From Haemophilus parainfluenzae (GTDB lineage: Bacteria > Pseudomonadota > Gammaproteobacteria > Enterobacterales > Pasteurellaceae): a stretch of 64,000 nt of DNA. The stretch is from the NCBI RefSeq assembly GCF_014931395.1, contig NZ_CP063120.1, positions 541,501-605,500 of the forward strand, in the 5' to 3' direction. The position numbers and the translations under genes are program-made. Positions 1 through 12,965 of this stretch are shown here, piece by piece. The notes beneath the pieces are model-generated. The model made no database searches and was not told the DNA's origin. It worked only from the letters and a program-made list of their open reading frames with translations. The stretch's first letter is position 1. Every line of letters begins with the position of its first letter.

Positions 1-1368
1 CAACTTATTCGCTTAGACTTAGTAGATGCGATGATTGAAGCAGCAGATCCGAATGTAAGCGATGAGCGTATTGATGCGATTGAGCGTAGCGCTTGCCCAA
101 CCTGTGGTTCTTGCTCAGGCATGTTCACCGCAAACTCCATGAACTGCTTAACTGAAGCGTTAGGTTTATCTTTACCGGGCAATGGTTCTATGTTGGCAAC
201 CCACGCTGACCGCAAAGAATTATTCTTAAAAGCTGGTCGTCAAATTGTTGAACTTTGCAAACGCTATTATGAACAAGATGATGAAAGCGTATTGCCTCGT
301 TCAATTGGCACCTTTGAGGCTTTTGAAAATGCTATGAGCTTAGATATCGCGATGGGTGGTTCAAGTAATACCGTTTTACACTTATTAGCGGCTGCTCAAG
401 AAGCGGGTGTCGATTTCAAAATGGCGGATATTGACCGCTTATCACGCGTTGTGCCTTGCTTAAGCAAAATTGCACCAAATACTAATAAATACCACATGGA
501 AGACGTACACCGTGCAGGTGGCATTATGGGCTTATTAGGTGAATTAGATCGCGCAGGTCTAATCCACCGTAACACCAAAACCGTGTTAGGTATGACTTTA
601 GAAGAGCAATTAAACCAATACGATATCATTCGTAACAAAGACGAAGAATTACACAAATTCTTCCGTGCAGGTCCTGCGGGTATTCGCACCACACAAGCCT
701 TCTCACAAGATTGCCGTTGGGATAGCGTAGATGATGACCGTGTAGGCGGCTGTATTCGTAATAAAGAAAATGCGATTTCTCAAGAAGGCGGCTTAGCCGT
801 ATTATTCGGTAACATCGCTAAAGACGGTTGTATCGTAAAAACGGCGGGTGTGGATGAGTCTATCTGGAAATTTACCGGTCGAGCAATCGTATTTGAAAGC
901 CAAGAAGATGCGGTAGCCGGCATTTTAGGCGGTAAAGTGAAAGAAGGCCATGTGGTAGTCATCCGCTACGAAGGTCCAAAAGGCGGCCCCGGTATGCAAG
1001 AAATGTTATACCCAACCAGCTACTTAAAATCAATGGGCTTAGGTAAAAAATGTGCTTTATTAACAGATGGTCGTTTCTCTGGCGGTACATCTGGTTTATC
1101 TATTGGTCATGCCTCTCCTGAAGCGGCTTCTGGCGGTGCGATCGGTTTAGTACATGATGACGATATTATAGAAATCGATATTCCAAATCGCGCGATTAAC
1201 CTTAAAATCAGCGATGAAGAATTAGCAAAACGCCGTACCGAGCAAGATGCCAAAGGCTGGCAACCGGCTAACCGCGAGCGTGAAGTATCCTTTGCCTTAA
1301 AAGTATTTGGCCACTTCGCAACATCTGCGGATAAAGGTGCGGTACGTGATAAAAGTCTATTAAAGTAA
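1..1368 (+). CDS. ilvD: Dihydroxy-acid dehydratase, 3' part (partial)
   Basis: Dehydrates 2,3-dihydroxy-isovalerate and 2,3-dihydroxy-3-methylvalerate to the 2-keto acids of valine and isoleucine synthesis; an Fe-S, Mg-dependent cytosolic enzyme. The frame is open from base 1, so the N-terminal quarter (about 165 residues by comparison with the ~612-residue family) lies outside the window. The cluster-ligand motif [21 protein letters not shown] is present near the start and the C-terminal [14 protein letters not shown] substrate-binding motif near base 1075. Ends [14 protein letters not shown], like other IlvD proteins. Followed by its own terminator and, two genes on, by ilvA, so the pathway neighbours are retained although a glycosyltransferase has been placed between them. 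Identity is certain. Confidence 0.98.
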   Translation, partial: QLIRLDLVDAMIEAADPNVSDERIDAIERSACPTCGSCSGMFTANSMNCLTEALGLSLPGNGSMLATHADRKELFLKAGRQIVELCKRYYEQDDESVLPRSIGTFEAFENAMSLDIAMGGSSNTVLHLLAAAQEAGVDFKMADIDRLSRVVPCLSKIAPNTNKYHMEDVHRAGGIMGLLGELDRAGLIHRNTKTVLGMTLEEQLNQYDIIRNKDEELHKFFRAGPAGIRTTQAFSQDCRWDSVDDDRVGGCIRNKENAISQEGGLAVLFGNIAKDGCIVKTAGVDESIWKFTGRAIVFESQEDAVAGILGGKVKEGHVVVIRYEGPKGGPGMQEMLYPTSYLKSMGLGKKCALLTDGRFSGGTSGLSIGHASPEAASGGAIGLVHDDDIIEIDIPNRAINLKISDEELAKRRTEQDAKGWQPANREREVSFALKVFGHFATSADKGAVRDKSLLK

Positions 1369-1387
1369 AATTTTCATAAACTAATGA

Positions 1388-1419
1388 GATGCGTGGATTT
1401 AATATCTACGCATCTTTTT
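1388..1419 (+). terminator. Rho-independent terminator after ilvD
   Basis: An 11-bp stem (GATGCGTGGAT pairing with ATCTACGCATC through one G-U wobble) with a 5-nt loop is followed by five T residues. It lies 20 nt after the ilvD stop and should uncouple ilvD from the downstream glycosyltransferase and ilvA. Confidence 0.85.
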
Positions 1420-1467
1420 AGATAGGTGTTGTTTGTTTTTTTATAAATTTTGTTTAAGGATCCAATG

Positions 1468-2199
1468 ATGAGAGGCTATGTAATAAATTTAGATAGACAG
1501 CCTGAAAGATTGACTCATTTTTACCAACAACCAGGAAGCGAAATTTTTCAAAAAGTGTCTGCTGTTGATAGAAAAGTATTAGATATTATTGGCAATAAAG
1601 AATTCTTTTTTGATGTGACAACATTTACCCAAATGATACCACGTGGACCAACGATGGGCGAAATTGCTTGCACTCTTTCACACATTAAATGTTGGCAATT
1701 AATTGCTTTAGATGAATCTATTGACGAAGATGAATTTTGTTTAATTGCTGAAGACGATATTACATTGTTACCAACTAACAAAAATACACCATCAAAATTT
1801 TTAGATGTTGTTTCAGATATTGCTAAGGCACTAGAAGATATGCCTGTGGAATTAGTTAAATTACAAATGTTGTCTTATCGTGAGAGTAATTTATTTACAG
1901 GAAGTGGAAATATTTCTTTAAGTAAATCAATAGCTACAGGATTGGATGCATCTTATGATAATACAGGATCCGCTTTATATTTAATAAGAAAATCTCTTAC
2001 ACAGGCCATTATACATAAATTAAAAACGAAAAAACCATATTGGTTAGCAGATGGTTTTACAAAATTCTGCAATCCAGAAAATATAATGATGACCTTACCA
2101 TTATTAGGCTATATTCAAGATAATTTCTCTTCCGATCTTGAAGAAGAGCGAATTCAACAAATACAAGCATATATGCAAAATACTTATGATAAAATTTAA
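1468..2199 (+). CDS. Family 25 glycosyltransferase (LOS biosynthesis type)
   Basis: Predicted cytoplasmic sugar transferase of the Glyco_transf_25 family, which in Haemophilus and Neisseria adds galactose or other hexoses to lipooligosaccharide (LgtB/Lex2B/LpsA relatives). The N-terminal motif GYVINLDRQPERL, the GEIACTLSHIKCW block near residue 60 and the acidic EDD motif (IAEDDITLL, near residue 95) are the family signatures. About 244 residues. I chose the second ATG of an ATGATG pair because the AAGGA ribosome site at 1456-1460 lies 7 nt upstream; the first ATG at 1465 is possible. Base composition is clearly more AT-rich than ilvD and ilvA, and it interrupts the usual ilvD-ilvA neighbourhood, suggesting acquisition. 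The acceptor sugar cannot be told from sequence. Confidence 0.85.
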   Translation: MRGYVINLDRQPERLTHFYQQPGSEIFQKVSAVDRKVLDIIGNKEFFFDVTTFTQMIPRGPTMGEIACTLSHIKCWQLIALDESIDEDEFCLIAEDDITLLPTNKNTPSKFLDVVSDIAKALEDMPVELVKLQMLSYRESNLFTGSGNISLSKSIATGLDASYDNTGSALYLIRKSLTQAIIHKLKTKKPYWLADGFTKFCNPENIMMTLPLLGYIQDNFSSDLEEERIQQIQAYMQNTYDKI

Positions 2200-2267
2200 T
2201 TTTTTATAAATTGTAAAAAGTAATATTCAATAACCTCATTAATGATGATTAATCTCGCTGTAATATC

Positions 2268-3809
2268 ATGAAAAATCTACTTACCAACCCTCAACCCTCT
2301 CAATCGGATTATGTTAACGCGATTGTTAAACTTGGCTCCAGAGTATATGAAGCCGCTACTGTAACCCCGCTACAAAAAATGGGGAAATTATCCGAGCGCC
2401 TACATAATAATATTTGGATTAAGCGTGAAGACCGCCAACCAGTAAATAGCTTTAAGCTGCGTGGTGCTTATGCGATGATTTCTAGCCTTTCTGACGAACA
2501 AAAACAAGCAGGTGTCATTGCCGCTTCTGCAGGTAACCATGCACAGGGTGTTGCTTTATCTGCTAAACAGCTTGGCTTAAAAGCGTTAATCGTTATGCCA
2601 CAAAATACACCGAGCATAAAAGTGGATGCAGTCCGTGGTTTTGGTGGCGAAGTCTTGCTACACGGGGCTAATTTTGATGAAGCGAAAGCCAAGGCCATTG
2701 AGCTTTCAAAATCTAAACATATGACATTTATTCCACCATTCGATCATCCATTAGTGATCGCAGGACAAGGAACGTTGGCAATGGAAATGCTACAACAAGT
2801 GGCAGATTTGGATTATGTCTTTGTGCAAGTCGGAGGCGGTGGTCTCGCGGCTGGCGTAGCCATTTTACTCAAACAATTTATGCCGGAAATTAAAGTAATC
2901 GGTGTCGAGTCTAAAGATTCAGCCTGTTTGAATGCCGCTTTAGAAAAAGGTGAACCCACAGATTTAGCACACGTTGCTCTATTTGCTGACGGTGTAGCGG
3001 TAAAACGTATTGGTGATGAAACATTCCGTTTATGCCAAAAATATTTGGATGGTATGGTGCTAGTAGATAGCGATGAAGTTTGTGCCGCAATGAAAGATTT
3101 ATTCGAAAATGTGCGGGCGATTGCTGAACCATCTGGCGCTCTAGGTCTAGCTGGTTTAAAAAAATATGTGAAACAAAACAATCTAGAAGGCAAAAATATG
3201 GCAGCGATTTTATCTGGTGCCAACCTTAACTTCCATACTTTACGTTATGTTTCGGAGCGTTGCGAAATTGGTGAAAACCGTGAAGCTTTATTGGCGGTAA
3301 CGATGCCTGAACAACCAGGCAGCTTCTTAAAATTTGCTCATGTTATTGGTAATCGTGCAGTAACAGAATTCAGTTATCGTTATGCAGATAATCAAAAAGC
3401 CTGTATTTTCGTTGGTGTGCGCACGGCTAATGAAGCTGAAAAAGCAGAAATTATTGCTGATTTAACGAAAAATGGCTTTGATGTAGAAGATATGTCTGAT
3501 GATGATATTGCGAAAACTCACGTGCGTTATTTAATGGGTGGACGAGTTTCTAATCATCATGAACGACTTTATAGCTTTGAATTTCCAGAACAAAAAGGCG
3601 CGTTACTTAAATTCTTAGAAATTTTGGGTAAACGTTGGAATATTTCATTATTCCATTATCGTGCACATGGAGCCGATTACGGTAATATTCTTGCGGCTTT
3701 CCAATTAGGCGAAAAAGATAACGTAGAATTTGAACAGGCTTTAGCAGAACTCGGTTATGTTTATGAAGATGTAACTGAAAGTAAAGCGTATCGATATTTC
3801 TTACGATAG
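2268..3809 (+). CDS. ilvA: Threonine ammonia-lyase, biosynthetic
   Basis: Converts L-threonine to 2-oxobutanoate and ammonia, the first committed step of isoleucine synthesis. It is a 513-residue PLP enzyme: the Schiff-base lysine is in NSFKLRGAY (about K63), the glycine-rich phosphate loop GGGGLAAG is near residue 188, and two ACT-like regulatory domains fill the C-terminal ~180 residues (QPGSFLKFAHVIG and KGALLKFLEILG), the usual site of isoleucine inhibition and valine activation. Length matches the long biosynthetic form rather than the short catabolic TdcB. The ribosome site is weak, so coupling or an upstream promoter in the short intergenic region is unclear. Confidence 0.97.
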   Translation: MKNLLTNPQPSQSDYVNAIVKLGSRVYEAATVTPLQKMGKLSERLHNNIWIKREDRQPVNSFKLRGAYAMISSLSDEQKQAGVIAASAGNHAQGVALSAKQLGLKALIVMPQNTPSIKVDAVRGFGGEVLLHGANFDEAKAKAIELSKSKHMTFIPPFDHPLVIAGQGTLAMEMLQQVADLDYVFVQVGGGGLAAGVAILLKQFMPEIKVIGVESKDSACLNAALEKGEPTDLAHVALFADGVAVKRIGDETFRLCQKYLDGMVLVDSDEVCAAMKDLFENVRAIAEPSGALGLAGLKKYVKQNNLEGKNMAAILSGANLNFHTLRYVSERCEIGENREALLAVTMPEQPGSFLKFAHVIGNRAVTEFSYRYADNQKACIFVGVRTANEAEKAEIIADLTKNGFDVEDMSDDDIAKTHVRYLMGGRVSNHHERLYSFEFPEQKGALLKFLEILGKRWNISLFHYRAHGADYGNILAAFQLGEKDNVEFEQALAELGYVYEDVTESKAYRYFLR

Positions 3810-3819
3810 AAAAACAAAA

Positions 3820-3848
3820 AGAGCGGTCAAAATAACCGCTCTTTTTTA
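3820..3848. terminator. Bidirectional terminator between ilvA and atpC
   Basis: An inverted pair AGAGCGGT/ACCGCTCT with a 7-nt loop is flanked by A-rich and T-rich tracts on either side, so it can end both the rightward ilvA and the leftward atp transcript. The stem is a variant of the uptake signal core (GAGCGGTCA instead of GTGCGGTCA). Confidence 0.85.
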
Positions 3849-3859
3849 TTATCATTAAC

Positions 3860-4288
3860 TTATCGTTTTGATTTAACGAGTTTTTCAGTAAGTTCGTAAG
3901 CACGAAGTTTCGCTAACTCTTTAGAAAGTTTAGCTACAAGTAAATCATGATCCACATCAACTGCGTGATTCACAATATTTTCTTCCGCTTTACGTTTTGC
4001 TTCACGAATACGATCTGCATCTAACTCGCTACCGCGAATTGCAACATCGGCAAGTACCGTTACTACTTTAGGCTGAACTTCTAAGAAGCCGCCTGAAACA
4101 TAGATAACTTCTTCATTGCCATCTTCAAGGGTGAATTTAACAATCCCTGGCTTAATCGCCGTCATCAAAGGGGTGTGGTTTGGTAAAATGCCAAGTTCAC
4201 CTTCCACACCTGTTGCTTGGATTTGTTTCACAGCACCTTCAAAGATTTTTCGCTCTGCGCTGACTATTATTAGGTTAAATGTCGCCAT
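3860..4288 (-). CDS. atpC: F1Fo ATP synthase epsilon subunit
   Basis: Central-stalk subunit of F1 that couples c-ring rotation to catalysis and inhibits ATP hydrolysis through its C-terminal helices. 142 residues, close to the E. coli length of 139. The N-terminal beta-sandwich begins [20 protein letters not shown] and contains [19 protein letters not shown]; the helical C-terminus contains the [15 protein letters not shown] stretch. Last gene of the atp operon, 30 nt after atpD, and followed by the bidirectional terminator shared with ilvA. Confidence 0.98.
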   Translation of the reverse strand: MATFNLIIVSAERKIFEGAVKQIQATGVEGELGILPNHTPLMTAIKPGIVKFTLEDGNEEVIYVSGGFLEVQPKVVTVLADVAIRGSELDADRIREAKRKAEENIVNHAVDVDHDLLVAKLSKELAKLRAYELTEKLVKSKR

Positions 4289-4318
4289 TTTTGTTCTCCT
4301 TCAAATGACTTGAAGTGA

Positions 4319-6578
<2,260 letters not shown>

Positions 6579-6596
6579 CTTATTTCTCCGTTACTT

Positions 6597-8138
6597 TTAC
6601 CACGCGCTGTTGGCTTTAAAGTTATCCAAAATCGATTTCAATGATGCTTTAACTTCATCATTGTAATTACCGGTTTTGGTCAATTCAGCCATAAACTCGC
6701 TGTGGTTACGGCGAGCGTAATCTAAAAGTGCGGCTTCAAAACTTGCAATTTTTTGCAATTCCACATCTTCTAAATAGCCAAACTCAACCGCAAAAAGCAA
6801 CACAGATTGCTCTGCTACGCTAAGCGGTACATATTGTTTTTGTTTCAATAATTCAGTGACTTTTTCACCGTGAGAAAGTTGTTTGCGGGTAGCATCGTCA
6901 AGGTCAGATGCGAACTGAGCAAACGCCGCTAATTCACGATATTGAGCTAATGCGGTACGGATACCACCAGCTAATTTTTTCACTACTTTAGTTTGTGCAG
7001 AACCACCCACACGAGATACCGAAATACCTGGGTTTACCGCTGGACGAATACCAGAGTTAAATAAGTTAGATTCTAAGAAAATCTGACCATCGGTAATCGA
7101 AATTACGTTGGTTGGAACGAATGCTGAAACGTCACCTGCTTGAGTTTCAATAATTGGAAGAGCGGTTAAAGAACCGGTTTTTCCTTTTACTGCACCTTGA
7201 GTAAATTTTTCTACGTATTCTTCACTTACACGTGCTGCACGTTCAAGTAAACGTGAGTGTAGATAGAATACGTCACCTGGATATGCTTCACGACCTGGTG
7301 GACGACGTAATAATAATGAAATTTGACGATAAGCAACAGCTTGTTTTGATAAGTCATCGTAAACGATTAACGCATCTTCACCGCGATCACGGAAATATTC
7401 ACCCATTGCACAACCAGCATAAGGCGCTAAATATTGTAATGCTGCTGATTCAGATGCAGATGCCGCAACAACAATAGTGTTTTCAAGCGCACCGTGCTCT
7501 TCTAATTTACGCACTACGTTTGCAATAGTCGACGCTTTTTGACCGATTGCTACATAGATACATTTAATACCTGAATCACGTTGGTTAATGATTGCGTCGA
7601 TTGCTAATGCTGTTTTACCCGTTTGACGGTCACCGATGATTAACTCACGTTGACCACGACCGATTGGCACCATGGCGTCAACCGCTTTATAACCAGTTTG
7701 TACAGGCTGATCAACAGATTTACGATCGATAACACCTGGTGCAATGACTTCAACAGGAGAGAAACCATCGTTTTCAATTTCACCTTTACCATCGATTGGT
7801 TGACCAAGTGTATTTACCACACGACCTAATAAACCACGACCAACTGGTACTTCAAGAATACGGCCAGTACATTGTACTTCCATACCTTCCGCTAAATCTG
7901 CGTAAGGACCCATTACTACCGCACCAACAGAATCACGTTCAAGGTTAAGTGCCATTGCGTAACGGTTGCCTGGTAAGGCGATCATTTCGCCTTGCATCAC
8001 ATCGCTTAAGCCATGAATACGAATAATCCCGTCACTTACAGAAACAATTGTCCCTGTATTACGGGCTTCGCTCACCACGTCAAATTGAGCGATGCGTTTT
8101 TTAATCAATTCACTAATTTCAGTTGAATTTAGTTGCAT
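6597..8138 (-). CDS. atpA: F1Fo ATP synthase alpha subunit
   Basis: Non-catalytic nucleotide-binding subunit of F1. 513 residues, the standard length. Walker A GDRQTGKT is at about residues 169-176, and the alpha-subunit signature [17 protein letters not shown] is near residue 365. Begins [19 protein letters not shown], the N-terminal region that binds delta. Located 12 nt after atpH. Confidence 0.99.
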   Translation of the reverse strand: MQLNSTEISELIKKRIAQFDVVSEARNTGTIVSVSDGIIRIHGLSDVMQGEMIALPGNRYAMALNLERDSVGAVVMGPYADLAEGMEVQCTGRILEVPVGRGLLGRVVNTLGQPIDGKGEIENDGFSPVEVIAPGVIDRKSVDQPVQTGYKAVDAMVPIGRGQRELIIGDRQTGKTALAIDAIINQRDSGIKCIYVAIGQKASTIANVVRKLEEHGALENTIVVAASASESAALQYLAPYAGCAMGEYFRDRGEDALIVYDDLSKQAVAYRQISLLLRRPPGREAYPGDVFYLHSRLLERAARVSEEYVEKFTQGAVKGKTGSLTALPIIETQAGDVSAFVPTNVISITDGQIFLESNLFNSGIRPAVNPGISVSRVGGSAQTKVVKKLAGGIRTALAQYRELAAFAQFASDLDDATRKQLSHGEKVTELLKQKQYVPLSVAEQSVLLFAVEFGYLEDVELQKIASFEAALLDYARRNHSEFMAELTKTGNYNDEVKASLKSILDNFKANSAW

Positions 8139-8150
8139 CTTGTATTCCTC

Positions 8151-8684
8151 TTATAATTGCAACTCATTTGCGAGACGAGCAAGTTGTCCACGACTACTTC
8201 CGTCAATCACAAAATCTTCTGTACGAATCACTACACCGGCAATCAGTGAGCTATCTACATTGCAATTTAATTTCACTTTGCGAGCTAATCTTTTTTCCAT
8301 TGCAGCTGCAATTTTTTCGATTTGTGTTGCATTCAATGGTTGTGCTGAAGTTACTTCAACTTCTGCAATAGCTTGATGTTCTTCCACATAATGTTTAAAT
8401 TCTTCAAACACGGTAGGAATCGCACTCAAACGCTTATTTTCAGCCATTAACCGAATAAGATTTTGCCCATATTGATCCAATTGTTCGCCACAAATAGAAA
8501 TTACTGTATCAGCTAATTTCTGTGCAGAAAGAGAACTACTTAAGTAAGCTTTTACCGTTTCATCTTCAGCCACGGCTGCAGCAAAACCTAACATTTCAGT
8601 CCATTTTTCAACCGCACTTTGTTCAATGGCAAAGTCGAATGCAGCTTTTGCATAAGGGCGAGCTATTGTAGTTAATTCTGACAT
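8151..8684 (-). CDS. atpH: F1Fo ATP synthase delta subunit
   Basis: Peripheral-stalk subunit joining b2 to the top of F1 through alpha. 177 residues. Starts [19 protein letters not shown], the conserved N-terminal helix of the family, and has the C-terminal signature [20 protein letters not shown]. An uptake signal core (8611-8619, minus orientation) lies within the coding sequence. Twelve nucleotides after atpF. Confidence 0.98.
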   Translation of the reverse strand: MSELTTIARPYAKAAFDFAIEQSAVEKWTEMLGFAAAVAEDETVKAYLSSSLSAQKLADTVISICGEQLDQYGQNLIRLMAENKRLSAIPTVFEEFKHYVEEHQAIAEVEVTSAQPLNATQIEKIAAAMEKRLARKVKLNCNVDSSLIAGVVIRTEDFVIDGSSRGQLARLANELQL

Positions 8685-8696
8685 AAGCTAAGCCTC

Positions 8697-9167
8697 TTAT
8701 AACTCTGCAACTAATTTATCAATAATGTCATTGTTTGCCGCTTCATCAATAGAACGACCCACAATTTTCTCAGCACCCGCTACTGCTAATGAAGCCACTT
8801 TAACACGTAATTCTTCTTGAACACGTTTACGTTCTGCTTCTACTTCAGCATAACCTTGAGCAATAATTTTTGCTTTTAGTTCTTCAGCTTCTGCCTTCAC
8901 TTCGTCTAACACTTCATTGCGACGTTTATTCGCAGCATCTAAAATTTCTTGAGCTTGTACTTTGGCAGATAGAAGTTCTTGTTCAACAAGATTTTTAGTA
9001 TCTGCTTGCTCTTTTTTCGCTGCTTCAGCTGACGCTAAGGCGTTCGCAATTTGGCTTTGACGTGTTTCAATCGCATTAATAATTGGTGGCCAAACAAACT
9101 TCATGCAGAACCACACGAAAAGTGCGAATGCAATAAGTTGACCAATCAATGTTGCATTTAAATTCAC
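8697..9167 (-). CDS. atpF: F1Fo ATP synthase b subunit
   Basis: Membrane-anchored dimeric stator stalk. 156 residues, identical to the E. coli length. One N-terminal membrane helix (about residues 5-25, [22 protein letters not shown]) is followed by a long charged helix rich in Ala, Glu and Lys (about 30-125) that forms the coiled coil, and a delta-binding C-terminus. Preceded by a GGAGGA ribosome site. Confidence 0.98.
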   Translation of the reverse strand: MNLNATLIGQLIAFALFVWFCMKFVWPPIINAIETRQSQIANALASAEAAKKEQADTKNLVEQELLSAKVQAQEILDAANKRRNEVLDEVKAEAEELKAKIIAQGYAEVEAERKRVQEELRVKVASLAVAGAEKIVGRSIDEAANNDIIDKLVAEL

Positions 9168-9216
9168 AACGTCCTCCTTACTATGCTTGTTTTACGTTGA
9201 TAAGCAAATAAGGTGA

Positions 9217-10337
<1,121 letters not shown>

Positions 10338-10712
10338 TTAAGATCTATTTAACAAAAACGGAATAACATTATTCAACGCTAATGCTGTAAAAAAACCAAC
10401 AAAAAACAAAATAAAATGTGAGATAGCAAGCCATTTAAAGGACACACCCACAAGCACAATCGTTAACATAAACTTTAACGCTTCACCACGATAAAATGCC
10501 GTTAATTTTGTTGAAAAATCTTGTTTGCGAAAAAAAACAATATAAGCAAAAGCACAAAATGGTATAAAAGCACTGATAAATCCTAAACTAAAATCTACCG
10601 CACTTTCACCTTGCCAAATTGCAAGGAATACCCCAAAAACAACAAGACAAACCGACTCAATGATTATCGCCTTTTGATATCGATTTTTAGCCTGTGTTAA
10701 AACCTTAGACAT
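10338..10712 (-). CDS. atpI: ATP synthase accessory subunit I
   Basis: Small membrane protein (124 residues, four predicted helices) that helps assemble the c-ring. Sequence is poorly conserved in this family; the call rests on the position as first gene of the atp operon, 21 nt before atpB, and the size and hydrophobic pattern. An uptake signal core lies inside (about 10597-10605). A good sigma-70 promoter is found just upstream. Confidence 0.9.
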   Translation of the reverse strand: MSKVLTQAKNRYQKAIIIESVCLVVFGVFLAIWQGESAVDFSLGFISAFIPFCAFAYIVFFRKQDFSTKLTAFYRGEALKFMLTIVLVGVSFKWLAISHFILFFVGFFTALALNNVIPFLLNRS

Positions 10713-10745
10713 TATCTTATTTTTTTAAAATACAAAAACTGTCTA

Positions 10746-10773
10746 ATTATACCCGTGCTACAAAGAGTTTCAA
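10746..10773 (-). promoter_or_regulatory. Sigma-70 promoter of the atp operon
   Basis: Reading the minus strand, TTGAAA (10768-10773) and TATAAT (10746-10751) are separated by 16 nt and lie about 34 nt before the atpI start. The -10 is perfect and the -35 has one mismatch. It would allow the ATP synthase genes to be expressed independently of rsmG. Confidence 0.7.
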
Positions 10774-10852
10774 CTTTTAAACCACTAAAAAATGTTAAAC
10801 AAATCACACTTTTAAAAAAATATTCACAAAATCATCACAAAAAAAGTGTGTT

Positions 10853-11464
10853 TTATCGTAAAACGATTAAATGTCGTTCACCTACAAGCTCAGGGATATG
10901 TAAAGTTATCACGTCTTTTATTTCGAATTTTTTGTCTAATTCTTGAACTTCATCTTCGTGATAAATGCCTTTCAAGGCATAAAAATATCCATCTTTCTTT
11001 GGCAAATGATGACACCAATCTGTCATATCTTTTAAGGAAGCAAATGCACGACTTAGTACACCGTCGAATTTTTGTTCAGGTTGGTATTCCTCAACGCGGC
11101 TAAGAACGGGTTCTACATTTGTTAGTCCTAACTCACGTACTGCATTTCGAATAAAGCTAATACGCTTACCTAAACTATCTAACAAGACAAATTGCTTGGT
11201 AGGATTAATAATGGCTAGAGGCAGACCTGGCAAGCCTGGACCGGTTCCTACATCAATAAAACGATCCCCTTGTAAATAAGGACTAACAACAATACTATCC
11301 AAGATATGTTTCACTAACATTTCCTGTGGATCACGCACAGAGGTTAAGTTATAGGCTTTATTCCATTTATTGAGTAATTGCACTAACTGGATAAGTTGAT
11401 CTTTTTGTCGATCTGTTAATTGAATTTCAGCTTGAGTCAGTAAATTTTCGAGTTTTGCTTTCAT
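10853..11464 (-). CDS. rsmG: 16S rRNA (guanine527-N7)-methyltransferase
   Basis: Class I SAM-dependent methyltransferase (formerly GidB) that methylates G527 in the 530 loop of 16S rRNA; its loss gives low-level streptomycin resistance in other bacteria. 203 residues. The SAM-binding motif is [17 protein letters not shown] (about residues 67-83), and SRAFASL near residue 140 is the catalytic-region signature. It precedes atpI as in enterobacteria, but the usual upstream partner mnmG is separated from it by the hxlR-type/qorB pair. Confidence 0.97.
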   Translation of the reverse strand: MKAKLENLLTQAEIQLTDRQKDQLIQLVQLLNKWNKAYNLTSVRDPQEMLVKHILDSIVVSPYLQGDRFIDVGTGPGLPGLPLAIINPTKQFVLLDSLGKRISFIRNAVRELGLTNVEPVLSRVEEYQPEQKFDGVLSRAFASLKDMTDWCHHLPKKDGYFYALKGIYHEDEVQELDKKFEIKDVITLHIPELVGERHLIVLR

Positions 11465-11523
11465 TTTTCTATCTATCTTGTCTATTTGTCGTCATTCTAC
11501 TTGAAAATTCCTACCTTGAAACA

Positions 11524-11880
11524 TTATTTCTTCTGGCTTGCTAAAATATTCCCTAAATTTGTTTCCAACCAGTCCACCAACTCAAACATCTTATTAGAAG
11601 CTTCTGTTCCAAATTCTGTTAATGTATAATCCACTTGCGGTGGCACGGTATTATAGGATTTACGAATTAACATACCATCAGCCTCCAATTCCTGCAGGGT
11701 TTTAGTCAACATACGTTCACTTACGCCATCAATCGCACGGCGAAGTTCACTAAAACGCTTGGTACCAGAATGCAAACTCACCAACACCAATGCGCCCCAA
11801 CGGCTGGTTAAATGTTGCAAAATTTGGCGAGAAGGGCAAGCTGAAGCCAGAACATTCCCACGATTTAAATTTTTTTTCAT
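11524..11880 (-). CDS. HxlR-family transcriptional regulator (YtfH-like)
   Basis: Winged-helix DNA-binding protein of 118 residues. The HTH region SRWGALVLVSLHSGTKRFSELRRAIDGVSERML and wing near VDYTLTEFG are typical HxlR features. A cysteine at about position 15 (SACPSR) is in the place where redox-sensing members (YodB, HypR, QorR types) carry their reactive thiol. The ATG chosen follows AAGGAA by a suitable distance; upstream TTG codons are less likely. It is divergent from qorB, exactly the ytfH-ytfG arrangement of E. coli, so it probably represses qorB and itself in response to quinones or electrophiles. That ligand is an inference. Confidence 0.88.
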   Translation of the reverse strand: MKKNLNRGNVLASACPSRQILQHLTSRWGALVLVSLHSGTKRFSELRRAIDGVSERMLTKTLQELEADGMLIRKSYNTVPPQVDYTLTEFGTEASNKMFELVDWLETNLGNILASQKK

Positions 11881-11933
11881 TTTTAATTCCTTAAAAATCA
11901 ACAAGTTAAAAATTATTTTTTAAAAATTCCAAA

Positions 11934-11970
11934 ACTTACGTTTATGTAAGTACTTCTCAAAAGTAAGTAT
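11934..11970. promoter_or_regulatory. Probable HxlR operator in the divergent promoter region
   Basis: An inverted repeat ACTTAC-N6-GTAAGT (11934-11951) runs directly into a second, related repeat in which AGTACTT is followed by AAGTAAGT (about 11950-11968). Such tandem GTAAGTA-type repeats are typical of HxlR regulators. They lie just upstream of a TATAAT (11976-11981) that could be the qorB -10 element, so binding would block it. Confidence 0.6.
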
Positions 11971-12046
11971 TGAAATATAATACGCCACATCAAGCGAACA
12001 ATCAAATGTTCAAATATCATTTCAACTTAACGAGAAGGAAAACATC

Positions 12047-12898
12047 ATGACAACTAAAACTATCGCAATTACTGGTGCAACAGGTCAATTTGGCGCAATC
12101 GCATTAGACTTATTAAAAGCAAAACAAGCAAACGTCATCGCGCTTGTACGCTCTCCAGAAAAAATTTCAGGTGTAGAAGCCCGCAAATTTGATTATTCAA
12201 AAACAGAAGGTCAAGTAGAAGCATTACAAGGCGTAGATACTTTAATTCTTGTTTCAAGTAGTGAAGTCGGTCAGCGTGCATTACAACACAACAACGTAAT
12301 TGAATCAGCGAAAAAAGCGGGTGTGAAACATATTATCTATACCAGTTTACTCGGCGCGACAAACGATAATACCGTAAAATCCCTTGCCGGTGAGCACGTT
12401 GAAACTGAAGCCGCATTAAAAGCTTCGGGTATTACTTACACTATTTTACGCAATGGTTGGTACACCGAAAACTACACAGCTTCAATTCCGGCAGCATTAG
12501 CAAACAATGCTTTCTACGGTTCAGCAAAAAACGGCAAAATTTCGTCTGTACTTCGTGCAGAACTTGCTGAAGCAGCAGTAAACATCGCATTAAGTGAAGG
12601 TCATGAAAACCAAACTTACGAACTTGCCGGATCAACCAGCTGGACATTAGCCGACCTTGCAGCAGAAATCAGCAAACAAACAGGTAAAGATATCCCTTAC
12701 GTGGATATTCCTGCAGCAGATTATGTCGCAGCACTTGTACAAGCAGGATTAGATGAAGGATTTGCAGGCTTAATTGCACAATGGGATGTAGATGCATCAA
12801 ACGGTGCATTATTCTCAGAAGACAAAACCCTTGAGAAATTGCTTGGTCGTCCAACAGCAGGATTGGATGTAGCAGTGAAACAAGCTCTCGCCCATTAA
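12047..12898 (+). CDS. qorB: NAD(P)H:quinone oxidoreductase 2 (NmrA family)
   Basis: Atypical short-chain/NmrA-family reductase that reduces quinones with NADPH. 283 residues; the dinucleotide loop is AITGATGQFGAIALDLL (residues 7-23), and blocks VSSSEVGQRALQHNNVI, YTSLLGA and TILRNGWYTENY align closely with E. coli YtfG (QOR2). Preceded by a good AAGGAA-like ribosome site (GAGAAGGAAAACATC). Divergent from the HxlR-family gene and followed by an uptake-sequence hairpin. Codon use looks highly expressed (many AAA, GCA, TTA) compared with neighbours. Confidence 0.92.
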   Translation: MTTKTIAITGATGQFGAIALDLLKAKQANVIALVRSPEKISGVEARKFDYSKTEGQVEALQGVDTLILVSSSEVGQRALQHNNVIESAKKAGVKHIIYTSLLGATNDNTVKSLAGEHVETEAALKASGITYTILRNGWYTENYTASIPAALANNAFYGSAKNGKISSVLRAELAEAAVNIALSEGHENQTYELAGSTSWTLADLAAEISKQTGKDIPYVDIPAADYVAALVQAGLDEGFAGLIAQWDVDASNGALFSEDKTLEKLLGRPTAGLDVAVKQALAH

Positions 12899-12923
12899 TA
12901 AGGTTCTTTAAATTTAATCATAA

Positions 12924-12955
12924 AAAAGTGCGGTTAGTTTTAACCGCACTTTTCA
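12924..12955. terminator. Uptake-sequence hairpin terminator between qorB and mnmG
   Basis: Inverted uptake signal cores AAAAGTGCGGTTA/TAACCGCACTTTT form a 13-bp stem with a 4-nt loop and T-rich flanks in both directions, suiting the convergent qorB and mnmG transcripts. Confidence 0.88.
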
Positions 12956-12965
12956 TTTTTAAACA

